From positions 1 through 36,849 of the forward strand of contig CALURK010000016.1 of assembly GCA_944323165.1 (NCBI GenBank): DNA of 36,849 nucleotides, in the 5' to 3' direction. Below the pieces are notes generated by a model, which saw only the letters and a program-made list of their open reading frames with translations, searched no databases and was not told the origin of the DNA. Positions 1 through 7,771 of the stretch are shown in pieces (the first letter of the stretch is position 1; every line of letters starts with the position of its first letter). The stretch comes from Candidatus Gastranaerophilales bacterium. Lineage in GTDB: Bacteria; Cyanobacteriota; Vampirovibrionia; Gastranaerophilales; Gastranaerophilaceae. The position numbers and the translations under genes are program-made.

Positions 1-61
1 GGCTAAATGATTATTACTTATATTAGTTAGAGAGTAAGAGGTAAACAAGAAAGAAACTGTT

Positions 62-769
62 ATGGAAAATATTTTTATAATTTTGTTAGGTTTATCAATG
101 ATATACATAGCATCAACAAGCCGTTTGGCAGCTCATGTTAATATGTTAATTATTCAGGGTTGGTTGTTGTTTTTGGTATGTCTTTCAGGTTTTGCCAAAG
201 AACCTTGGTTTAATTGGACAATGATTTCTGGATGGGATTCTATAGTTGCAAATATGCCTCATATTATCGGTTTTTTGTTTGTAATTGTTGAAACTCTTAT
301 TGTAAAAGCTTTTGTTATTCCTTTATTTTTAAGAAAAGTCGTTAAAAAAACTAACGCTCACAGGGATACGGAAGCCAATATTCCACATTTTTATTGTCTT
401 GTAATTTCAAGTGTTATTTTATTTGTAGGATTTTTGATTGCTAATATTGATATTCCTGCATTTAAACTGGTTTCACCTATGTATTTTGGTGTTTCAAGTG
501 CAATAATTATTACAAGTTTATGGTTAATTACTATTAAACACAAAGTTTTATCAAATGTAATTGGGTTCATAACAATGGAAAATGGTATATTTTTGCTTTC
601 TCTTTCTGTTGCGAAAGAAATGCCGATTATAGTAAACCTTGGTGTTTTGCTTGATATATTCATTGCTGTATTCATACTTGGTATGTTGGTTAACGAAATC
701 AGCAATGAGTTCGACGATTTGGAAGTTTCACAGTTATCAGATTTGAAGGATTATGAATACAATGATTAA
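62..769 (+). CDS. HyfE-like membrane subunit of a group-4 hydrogenase-related complex
   Basis: This 235-residue protein is almost entirely hydrophobic, with about six to seven predicted membrane segments; the first begins at residue 3 and the last ends near residue 215, followed by an acidic C-terminal tail. Size and position, directly before a NuoN/M-like antiporter subunit and the large and small catalytic subunits, match HyfE of hydrogenase-4 and Ehr complexes, which is related to NuoK-type membrane subunits. It would sit in the inner membrane as part of the ion-translocating arm. The stop overlaps the next gene, indicating translational coupling. The ribosome-binding site is weak (AAGAAAG). 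The preceding 61 bases hold no recognisable gene and are probably the junction to upstream operon members outside the window. The family call rests mainly on context. Confidence 0.75.
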   Translation: MENIFIILLGLSMIYIASTSRLAAHVNMLIIQGWLLFLVCLSGFAKEPWFNWTMISGWDSIVANMPHIIGFLFVIVETLIVKAFVIPLFLRKVVKKTNAHRDTEANIPHFYCLVISSVILFVGFLIANIDIPAFKLVSPMYFGVSSAIIITSLWLITIKHKVLSNVIGFITMENGIFLLSLSVAKEMPIIVNLGVLLDIFIAVFILGMLVNEISNEFDDLEVSQLSDLKDYEYND

Positions 770-2195
770 TTTAATTTTATTATTTCCGCTTGTTGCGTGT
801 TTAATATTATTCATCTTTAAACGTAAATTTTTGAATAATTTACTTATATGTTCATACGCAATTATACATTTTCTTGTATCATTAGCTATTTGTTTTGATT
901 ATAACTTTTTGCCGATGATAAAACCTTGCAGATTTTTTGCAGTAGATAGCACTAACAAGATTTTCTTAATGATTATGTCTGTAGTGTTTCTTGCTGTTGC
1001 AATTTACAACGTGGGTTATTTGAAAATAGAAAAATCTTTAACAAGGAAATTAAGACATTATACTTATATGGTTTTATTTTTCGTATTTTCAATGACTGGT
1101 ACTATTTTAAGTTCTAATTTGGGCTTAACTTGGGTATTCATTGAAGGTACAACATTGGCAAGTGCTTACTTAATTTATTTTCATAAGACAAAGCATTCAA
1201 TTGAAGCTGCTTGGAAGTACGTATTTATATGTTCAATTGGTATTGCTCTCGCTTTCGTTGGAATTATTTTGTTGACGGTTGCAACGGGAGATGTAAATAC
1301 TTTATTCTATAAAGATTTGTTTGCGAATGCTCAAAGTTTTAATCATTTCTGGTTAAAGTTGTCATTTGTATTTATATTGTTTGGTATAGGAACAAAAATG
1401 GGTTTGGCTCCGGTTCATTTCTGGCTTCCTGATGCTCACGCCGAAGCTCCTTCTCCTATATCTGCACTTTTATCTGCTACACTTTTAAATTCAGCTTTCT
1501 TAATGATTTTAAATGTGTTTAAGATTATGGTTATAGCTGGTTGTGACAGCTACGCAAGAATTATGCTTTTGACTATGGGCTTTATTTCATTGTTTGTAAC
1601 AGCTGTCTTTGTATATCATATTAATAATTACAAAAGAATGCTTGCATATTCTTCAATAGAAAATATGGGTATTTTAGCAATTGGTACGGCTCTCGGAGGC
1701 GTAGGTGCTTTAGCTGCAATTATACATATGATTGGACATTCTTTAATAAAGGCTTCATTCTTCTTAACTTCAGGAAATATTCTTGAAAAATATGGTACAA
1801 AGAAAATCAAGCCTGTTAAAGGACTTTTGAAAACAGATAGAAAAACAGGTTGGTTATGGGTTGCTTCTTTCTTGGGTATAGCGGCTTTCCCTCCGTCTGT
1901 ATTATTTATCAGTGAATTTTTAATAGTAAAAACAATGATAGTTAACCATCATAATGTTTTATGTGCATTATTCTTATTGCTTTTGACAATCGTACTTTAC
2001 GGCTTAGGTAAGGCTGTAATAAAGATGGCATTTGCATCTTGCAAAGACGAAGATTGTCAAAATGTTAATAAAGACAAATTTAGTTGGACAATGTATGCTC
2101 CGCAAATCGTAATGTTAGTTTTGGCATTTGTTATAGGTGTTTATATGCCTGTAAGCTGGGCTGTTCCGCTTTTGGATGCAATAAGAGGTTTATAG
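753..2195 (+). CDS. HyfF-like proton-translocating subunit (NuoL/M/N family)
   Basis: This 480-residue polytopic protein belongs to the antiporter-like subunit family of complex I and group-4 hydrogenases. A segment around residues 215-232 (GLAPVHFWLPDAHAEAPSP) is the diagnostic family motif, and IHMIGHSLIKASFF around residue 330 is the second conserved ion-channel helix with its lysine. About 13-14 membrane segments are visible. It would couple redox chemistry to proton or sodium transport. It overlaps the HyfE-like gene. An alternative ATG at 762 (MINLILLF) sits at a better distance from the GAAGGA at 745-750 and would overlap the upstream stop by only 8 bases, so the true start may be 762. 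The next gene follows after 30 bases. Confidence 0.88.
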   Translation: MNTMINLILLFPLVACLILFIFKRKFLNNLLICSYAIIHFLVSLAICFDYNFLPMIKPCRFFAVDSTNKIFLMIMSVVFLAVAIYNVGYLKIEKSLTRKLRHYTYMVLFFVFSMTGTILSSNLGLTWVFIEGTTLASAYLIYFHKTKHSIEAAWKYVFICSIGIALAFVGIILLTVATGDVNTLFYKDLFANAQSFNHFWLKLSFVFILFGIGTKMGLAPVHFWLPDAHAEAPSPISALLSATLLNSAFLMILNVFKIMVIAGCDSYARIMLLTMGFISLFVTAVFVYHINNYKRMLAYSSIENMGILAIGTALGGVGALAAIIHMIGHSLIKASFFLTSGNILEKYGTKKIKPVKGLLKTDRKTGWLWVASFLGIAAFPPSVLFISEFLIVKTMIVNHHNVLCALFLLLLTIVLYGLGKAVIKMAFASCKDEDCQNVNKDKFSWTMYAPQIVMLVLAFVIGVYMPVSWAVPLLDAIRGL

Positions 2196-2225
2196 AGTAT
2201 TAACGAGTAGAGAAGGTATTATTTT

Positions 2226-3689
2226 ATGAATTGGGTAATAACTGAAAATAATAAAAGAATAAATGCGGCAGATGTTCCTACAATATCTGTTGAAGAAATT
2301 AAGTCTGACGTTGAGCAGATGAAGATGAGGGTTGTAGGTTTCTTAGGAAAACAAGAGTTTGAGAATGTAAGGTTATATGTAATTATGGCTGACGACAAAG
2401 TTGGTAAATTATATGTAACATCGACTGTCTTTCCTCCTAATGTTAAATCATATCAGTCTTTTACACAAACTATGCCTGCTTTTCATAAATTTGAGAGAGA
2501 ATTTTATGAAGAATTCGGAATAGAGCCTTTAAATCACCCTTGGTTAAAGCCTGTTCGTCAAAATCAGGATAAGTATCCGTTTTTTGAAATGAGTGGTGAT
2601 GAGGTACACCAAGTAGCGGTAGGACCTATTCACGCTGGGGTTATAGAACCCGGACATTTTAGATTTATGTGTCACGGTGAAAAGGTTTATGATTTGGAAA
2701 TAATGCTTGGGTATCAACACAGAGGAGTTGAAGAGTTATTCTTAAAGAGTAAAAATTATAATAACAGATTAGCTGAATCAGTTTGCGGAGATTCTGTTAT
2801 AGCATACAATATGGCATATTCTCAGGCTATGGAAGAGTTATCAGATACTAAAATAACTTCAAAGGCTCAAATAATAAGACGTATTGCCTTAGAAATGGAA
2901 AGAGCTGCTATTCATATTGGTGATATGGGTGCTATTGCAGGGGATATGGCATATCTTATGGGTGCTTCAATTTTCGGAATAACAAGAACCCTTGTTATCA
3001 ACACAATGTTAGAGATTTCCGGAAGCAGATTCGGAAGAGGTCTAATCAATGTTGGGGGTGTTAACTTTGACATAGATGATAAAATGGCTGACAAAATAAT
3101 TGATATGTTGAATGGTGTTGAAAAAACCGTTGATAGAACGACAAAAGTAATGCTAAAAACCCCGTCTTGTATTTCCAGAATGGAAAGAACCGGCGTTGTT
3201 AATAATGAGACAGCAAAATCTTTAGGTGCTGTCGGTATGGCTGCTAGATCTTCTGGCGTGGAACTTGATTCAAGATTTGATTTCAACGATAAGTGGTACA
3301 AGTCACTTGATGTTCAAAAACCATTTAAGGCAACTGGTGATGTTCAGGCAAGATTTTTGTTAAGATACAAAGAAATAAAACAATCGATACAAATTATTAA
3401 GAAATTGCTTGAAAAATTAAAGGATTATTCAAGTGAGGCTCTTATTGTTAAACCGAATAAGGAACTAGCACATAATTCGCTTGTCGTATCTATTGTAGAA
3501 GGCTGGAGAGGTGAAGTTGTTCATACTGCAATTACAGGCGCTTATGGCGAAATTTTAAGATATAAGATTAAAGATCCGTCTTTTAATAATTGGTATATGT
3601 TAGCAATGGCTGTTAGAAATAATGGTGTTTCAGACTTCCCTTTGTGTAACAAGAGCTTTAATCTTTCTTATTGCGGAAATGATTTGTAG
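2226..3689 (+). CDS. HyfG/Ehr-like large subunit (NuoC-NuoD fusion) with incomplete NiFe ligands
   Basis: This 487-residue protein fuses an N-terminal NuoC-like 30 kDa domain (about residues 1-100, FYEEFGI) to a NuoD/hydrogenase large-subunit domain (about 125-487; GYQHRGVEELF at 162-172). Such fusions occur in HycE, HyfG and Ehr. A functional NiFe hydrogenase carries two CxxC motifs. Here the N-terminal one reads C187-G-D-S190 and the C-terminal one C474-N-K-S477, so each has lost its second cysteine; a further cysteine is at 483 in NLSYCGNDL. This pattern points to an energy-converting hydrogenase-related complex that lacks a normal NiFe centre. A true hydrogenase with unusual ligands is less likely. 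It is third in the operon and is followed 58 bases later by the small subunit. Confidence 0.85.
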   Translation: MNWVITENNKRINAADVPTISVEEIKSDVEQMKMRVVGFLGKQEFENVRLYVIMADDKVGKLYVTSTVFPPNVKSYQSFTQTMPAFHKFEREFYEEFGIEPLNHPWLKPVRQNQDKYPFFEMSGDEVHQVAVGPIHAGVIEPGHFRFMCHGEKVYDLEIMLGYQHRGVEELFLKSKNYNNRLAESVCGDSVIAYNMAYSQAMEELSDTKITSKAQIIRRIALEMERAAIHIGDMGAIAGDMAYLMGASIFGITRTLVINTMLEISGSRFGRGLINVGGVNFDIDDKMADKIIDMLNGVEKTVDRTTKVMLKTPSCISRMERTGVVNNETAKSLGAVGMAARSSGVELDSRFDFNDKWYKSLDVQKPFKATGDVQARFLLRYKEIKQSIQIIKKLLEKLKDYSSEALIVKPNKELAHNSLVVSIVEGWRGEVVHTAITGAYGEILRYKIKDPSFNNWYMLAMAVRNNGVSDFPLCNKSFNLSYCGNDL

Positions 3690-3747
3690 AAGGATTTTTG
3701 GAACTCTTTCTATAAAGTTGCAAAATAAAAATTTAATGAGGTAAAAA

Positions 3748-4485
3748 ATGTTTGATACAATAAAATTAAAATATTTTCAAGGAAATCAATTTATTCCGGA
3801 TATTCCAAATGCTCCGATGAGAAGCCAATTTCGAGGTTTTCCTATTCTAAAGCAATGTGGCGATATTGATGAAAGTGTTTGTCCGACAGGGGCTCTAAAG
3901 GCTAATCCTTTGTCTATAGATTTGGGCAAATGTACTCTCTGCGGAAATTGTAAATGTAAATCAATTCAATTCAGTAATTATTACAAGCTTTCTTCAACTT
4001 CAAGAGATAGACTTATTATAAGAGAAGATATGACTCCTGATGAGTTTGAGAAGGCTGCAATTGAATCAAGAAAAGAAATTAGAAGAGTTTTTTCTAAATC
4101 ATTAAAACTTAGACAGGTTTCTGCAGCAGGTTGTAATGGCTGCGAAATGGAATTGAATGCTTGTTCTAACTGTAATTTCGATATGGGAAGATTTGGTATT
4201 GATTTTGTAGCTTCTCCACGCCACGCGGACGGCTTAGTTATAACAGGTCCAATTTCTGAAAATATGGCATTTGCACTTGAGGATTGTTATAAATCTACTC
4301 CTGATCCTAAAATTGTTATTTTAGCCGGTGCTTGTGCAATATCAGGAGGAGTTTTCCAAAATTCATCAAAATTGAATAGAGAATTTTTGGAAAAATATCC
4401 AATTGATTTGTATATTCCTGGATGTCCTGTACATCCGTTAACTTTTATTAATGGTGTACTTGATTTTATTTCTAAAAAGAAATAA
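3748..4485 (+). CDS. Fused ferredoxin / NuoB-like small subunit (HyfH-HyfI type)
   Basis: This 245-residue soluble iron-sulfur protein has two parts. Residues 30-75 hold a single ferredoxin-type cluster: VCPTGAL plus KCTLCGNCKC. Residues 115-245 are a NuoB/HyfI 20 kDa domain with AGCNGCEMELNACSN, GACAISGGVF and PGCPVHP, which together supply the four cysteines of the proximal [4Fe-4S] cluster; RFGIDFVASPRHADGLVITG is typical of HyfI. It would pass electrons between a donor and the large subunit at the cytoplasmic face. Unlike the large subunit, its cluster ligands look intact, which argues that the complex still does electron transfer. Separate HyfH and HyfI proteins are more usual. It is the last gene of the complex in this window; the glycosyltransferase follows within 10 bases. 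Confidence 0.85.
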   Translation: MFDTIKLKYFQGNQFIPDIPNAPMRSQFRGFPILKQCGDIDESVCPTGALKANPLSIDLGKCTLCGNCKCKSIQFSNYYKLSSTSRDRLIIREDMTPDEFEKAAIESRKEIRRVFSKSLKLRQVSAAGCNGCEMELNACSNCNFDMGRFGIDFVASPRHADGLVITGPISENMAFALEDCYKSTPDPKIVILAGACAISGGVFQNSSKLNREFLEKYPIDLYIPGCPVHPLTFINGVLDFISKKK

Positions 4486-4494
4486 TATGTGATA

Positions 4495-5412
4495 ATGAAT
4501 AAATTTTCAGTTATAATACCTACAATACAGAGGACTCTTAGGGTATTACAAATTCTTTTGCAGGTTTTGACGGAGGATGTTTGTGTAGATGAAATTTTGG
4601 TAATTAATAATAAACCAAAAGTTCCTTTGGTATTGCCAAAATGCGATAAAATAAGAATTATTACTCCTGCAGAAAATATTTATGTTAATCCTAGTTGGAA
4701 TTTGGGTATCTCAGAGTGCAGAAATGAAAATTTTGCAATAATAAATGATGATATACTAGTGTGTTCTGGCTTCATCTCTTCAGTATCAGTATCAGATGTA
4801 TTTAATAGTCCTGAAACAGGTCTTATAGGCGCTGCACAAGGTCTGGATATGAAATTTTATAAAAAAGAAGAGGAAATGGAACTTCCTCAGAAATATTCAA
4901 ATCTTCAATTCATTCCGCTAACAAGATATATGTCTACGGGTGACTGGGGAAGTGTTATCTTAGGTAAAAAAAGTAATTATTATATGATACCAAATGAGCT
5001 GAAAATTATTTATGGTGATAATTATCTTTTGTACAAAAACCAAATTAATGGAAAAATTAATTATAAAGTTTCTGGAATGCCTTTTAATCATTTACATTCT
5101 TTTTCAAGTAGCAGCTCTGAGTTTTCTAATATTATTGCAAATGATATGCTTAATCAAAAAAAATATATCGTAAAAAAACAAAATGATAATAAAAATATTG
5201 ATGAAAATAGAGTAAAATATAAACTCGATTTTAGGCAAAATGTTTGTTTTCTTGAATATTGTGAAAATAATAAAAAAAGTATATCCTGTTTTAAAAAAGA
5301 TATGGATGCACAAAATATGGAGAAGCTTTTGTCAGAAATGATTCCAGAAATTGAGAAGCTATTGTTATGCCAAATTATTGATAGGATTATATCCCAAAAT
5401 AAAGTCGGTTGA
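4495..5412 (+). CDS. Glycosyltransferase family 2-like protein
   Basis: This protein of about 305 residues has an N-terminal GT-A fold resembling family 2 glycosyltransferases: MNKFSVIIPTIQR at the start, DEILVINNK in the second strand, NPSWNLGISE, and INDDILVC where the metal-binding DxD-like acidic pair sits. The C-terminal third is Lys/Asn-rich without a clear domain. It would transfer a sugar from a nucleotide donor in the cytoplasm; donor and acceptor cannot be read from the sequence. A GTG at 4489 extends it by two codons, but the ATG at 4495 starts directly with the conserved strand. No strong ribosome-binding site is visible, so it may be translated by coupling to the hydrogenase-like operon. 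Its 3' end overlaps the converging small gene by 26 bases. Confidence 0.7.
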   Translation: MNKFSVIIPTIQRTLRVLQILLQVLTEDVCVDEILVINNKPKVPLVLPKCDKIRIITPAENIYVNPSWNLGISECRNENFAIINDDILVCSGFISSVSVSDVFNSPETGLIGAAQGLDMKFYKKEEEMELPQKYSNLQFIPLTRYMSTGDWGSVILGKKSNYYMIPNELKIIYGDNYLLYKNQINGKINYKVSGMPFNHLHSFSSSSSEFSNIIANDMLNQKKYIVKKQNDNKNIDENRVKYKLDFRQNVCFLEYCENNKKSISCFKKDMDAQNMEKLLSEMIPEIEKLLLCQIIDRIISQNKVG

Positions 5413-5698
5413 GTTCTGCAATATTCATTGCACCAAGCCGTTGTTCTTCCATTTCACTTCTACTTACAGATTGATTGTCTTGAACAGCTTCTATGGGTTG
5501 AACTTGTAAAGCTTGTTTTTGTTCTTCTTGCTGCTTGTTCTGAATTTTTTGTATGAGTTCAGCTTTGGCTTGTTCAAGCTTCGTTTTATCAGCATTTTTA
5601 TTTCCGCTTGGTGAAATTCCTAGACGCATAAGCTCTTGGAGTATCCTTTGATACTCAGGATCACTATATGAATGAATTGCACTTATTGCTGCTACCAA
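5387..5698 (-). CDS. Small hypothetical protein, TTG start
   Basis: The protein has 103 residues, is hydrophilic and Gln/Glu/Lys-rich, and is probably helical or coiled-coil from residue 40 to 75 (KTKLEQAKAELIQKIQ). No cysteines, signal peptide or membrane segment are visible. The start is a TTG at 5698 preceded by AGGAG nine bases upstream, with no better ATG in frame near the N-terminus. It converges on and overlaps the glycosyltransferase by 26 bases, and diverges from the TpsB-like gene across a 244-base intergenic region. I do not recognise a family; the good ribosome-binding site and open frame make it a likely real gene. Confidence 0.6.
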   Translation of the reverse strand: MVAAISAIHSYSDPEYQRILQELMRLGISPSGNKNADKTKLEQAKAELIQKIQNKQQEEQKQALQVQPIEAVQDNQSVSRSEMEEQRLGAMNIAELNRLYFGI

Positions 5699-5856
5699 TT
5701 TTATACACTCCTAAATGTAAAGAAAGTTTATACTTACTTAATTCCACTAAACGGTCGATTTATAACAATAATTCATAAATATCTTTACAAAAATTTACGA
5801 ATACGTTAAAATATAATATGTTAAGTTAATATTTTGTAACAAACTGGCAATAAAAT

Positions 5857-5885
5857 TTGTTTTGGATTTTTACATAGAATATAAT
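5857..5885 (+). promoter_or_regulatory. Sigma-70-like promoter for the TpsB-like gene
   Basis: TTGTTT (5857-5862) and a perfect TATAAT (5880-5885) are separated by 17 bases and lie 57 bases before the ATG. The rest of the intergenic stretch (5699-5942) shows nothing else recognisable. Confidence 0.5.
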
Positions 5886-5942
5886 GTCAGAAGTACAGTA
5901 ATATTACAACCCAATAATAAAAATTAGGAATACGGAATATTT

Positions 5943-7721
5943 ATGAAGAAACAAATTAGTTATTTGCTCGCAGCTCTATGTTTATTTTCAATAAATCAAG
6001 CGATGGCAGACCCTATGGCAGGAACAGTTTTGCCTGCTCAAGTACAGTCAGAATTAGGCGGTTATAACCCTGGGGCTTTTAATGCGACAGAATTGCAAAA
6101 TATTAATCATTATGAAGTTGATAAGAGTTATATCCAGTCATTTGATGATGTAACTAAAGATGAACAGATTTATGATGCAACTGTTGAGGAAAATCAAGCA
6201 AGAGAAGGTGTTTTGTATAACCCACACTTTCTATTACAGAAGATAAATTTTGAAGGAAATACTCAGATTCCGACAGAAGAACTTGAAAAGTTGGGTTTGG
6301 AAGTTTTGGGTGAAGATATTTTCTTTGATGAGTTATTGGAAGTTTGTCAAAAAGTTACAAATTATTATCGAGCAAAAGGTTATTTGACTTCTTATGCAAC
6401 AGTTCCGCCTCAGAGAATTGTTGACGGTGTTGCAACTATAAAAATTGTCGAAAGTAAAGTTGGTGAATTAAATATTGAAGGCGAAAAGTGGACCAGAGAA
6501 TGGTACCTTCGCCATATTATAATGGGAAAAGCAGGGCTTAGAGAAGGCGATGTATTTAATGCTAGAAACCTTCAAAGAGCAATGAAAGAAATTAACAGAG
6601 AAGACTACGTTCAAGTTCAAACAGAGGTAGAAAGGCAGCAAGAAGGTGATGAAAATACTGCAATCACATTGAATGTTCGCGATAGATTCCCAGTGAACCT
6701 GAATTTCTCTTATGATGACTACGGTCGTTCATACACAGGTGCTCAAAGAGTTTCATTCCTTGTTGGTATGGATAACCTTACAGGTTTAGGCGATAAAATT
6801 TATGGTGGTACGATATTATCTTCAGGTGCTACGGGTTGGATGGCTGGATATTCACTTCCTGTATCATCGTATGGAACAAGATTATCTTTCGATTTTTCTG
6901 ATTCTCACGTAAGATTAGGCGGACCTTATAAGAACCTTAATGTAAAAGGTAACGCTCAGAGCTATTTCTTCAAATTAACGCAGCCTCTTATTCAAACTGC
7001 GAAGTCTGATTTGATATTGTATACTGGTTATGATTTTGTAAATGCAAATACATCAGCTTATGTAGCAGGAAATCCTTTGAGATTATCTAATTATAATTTG
7101 CACGTATGGCGTTCAGGCTTGTATGGTATGACTGATGATAATTATGGACGTTGGATTGGAAACTTCGGGTTTGACTTTGGTTTAACAGGTGACGGTCACG
7201 GCGCAATTCAGGATACAACATTCGTTAAGTTTACTGCCGGTGCAACTCGTGTTCAAAGACTGTTTGGGCGTGGTTTAGGTATTGTAAGAGTTAATGGTCA
7301 ATATTCTCCTAACCAGTTATTCGCAGCTGAACAAATGCAAATGGGTGGTCCGTATACATTAAGAGGTTACCAACCTGCTGAATTAATCGGTGACTATGGT
7401 GTTACAGGTACTGTTGAATATAGATTCCCTGTTCCGTTCTTAGATAGAGTTCTTCCTAAATTAGATGAAAGATTAAAATTAGCCGTATTCTATGATTGGG
7501 GCTGGTTGGGTGAAAATGGTAATATTTATAATTATCCTCAATCATTCTTACATTCAGTTGGTTTCGGTACATATATTAACTTTACAGATTGGTTAACTGC
7601 TCAGATCGGTGTCGGTTTCCCTCTTGGTAGAGATTATAACGAAAATACAGCGAGATTCTATTTCAGTGTTAACTCTGATTTAGATAGGTTGATACCACTT
7701 AGAAATCCGGAAAAATTATAG
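5943..7721 (+). CDS. Two-partner secretion outer-membrane transporter (TpsB/ShlB/FhaC type, Omp85 superfamily)
   Basis: This 592-residue precursor has a clear Sec signal peptide (MKKQISYLLAALCLFSINQA, cut after AMA near residue 22). Residues about 75-150 form a POTRA domain of the ShlB type (INFEGNTQIPTEEL; YYRAKGYLTSYATVPPQ), a second POTRA follows (GELNIEGEKW to about residue 245), and residues 250-592 form a beta-barrel. GPYTLRGYQPAELIGD near residue 470 is the conserved LRGY motif of the L6 loop. The expected role is export of a large TpsA exoprotein across the outer membrane. No TpsA partner with a haemagglutination-type N-terminus is present in the window, so the substrate is elsewhere or atypical. 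It is monocistronic, with its own promoter and a strong terminator. Confidence 0.88.
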   Translation: MKKQISYLLAALCLFSINQAMADPMAGTVLPAQVQSELGGYNPGAFNATELQNINHYEVDKSYIQSFDDVTKDEQIYDATVEENQAREGVLYNPHFLLQKINFEGNTQIPTEELEKLGLEVLGEDIFFDELLEVCQKVTNYYRAKGYLTSYATVPPQRIVDGVATIKIVESKVGELNIEGEKWTREWYLRHIIMGKAGLREGDVFNARNLQRAMKEINREDYVQVQTEVERQQEGDENTAITLNVRDRFPVNLNFSYDDYGRSYTGAQRVSFLVGMDNLTGLGDKIYGGTILSSGATGWMAGYSLPVSSYGTRLSFDFSDSHVRLGGPYKNLNVKGNAQSYFFKLTQPLIQTAKSDLILYTGYDFVNANTSAYVAGNPLRLSNYNLHVWRSGLYGMTDDNYGRWIGNFGFDFGLTGDGHGAIQDTTFVKFTAGATRVQRLFGRGLGIVRVNGQYSPNQLFAAEQMQMGGPYTLRGYQPAELIGDYGVTGTVEYRFPVPFLDRVLPKLDERLKLAVFYDWGWLGENGNIYNYPQSFLHSVGFGTYINFTDWLTAQIGVGFPLGRDYNENTARFYFSVNSDLDRLIPLRNPEKL

Positions 7722-7733
7722 AGAAATGTTAAT

Positions 7734-7771
7734 AAAAAAAGAAGAGCCTAAAATCAGGCTCTTCTTTTTTT
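7734..7771. terminator. Bidirectional rho-independent terminator
   Basis: The inverted repeat AGAAGAGCCT (7740-7749) / AGGCTCTTCT (7756-7765) has a six-base loop and is flanked by an A-run and a T-run. It can end both the TpsB-like gene (+) and purA (-), whose stop is inside the T-run. Confidence 0.85.
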
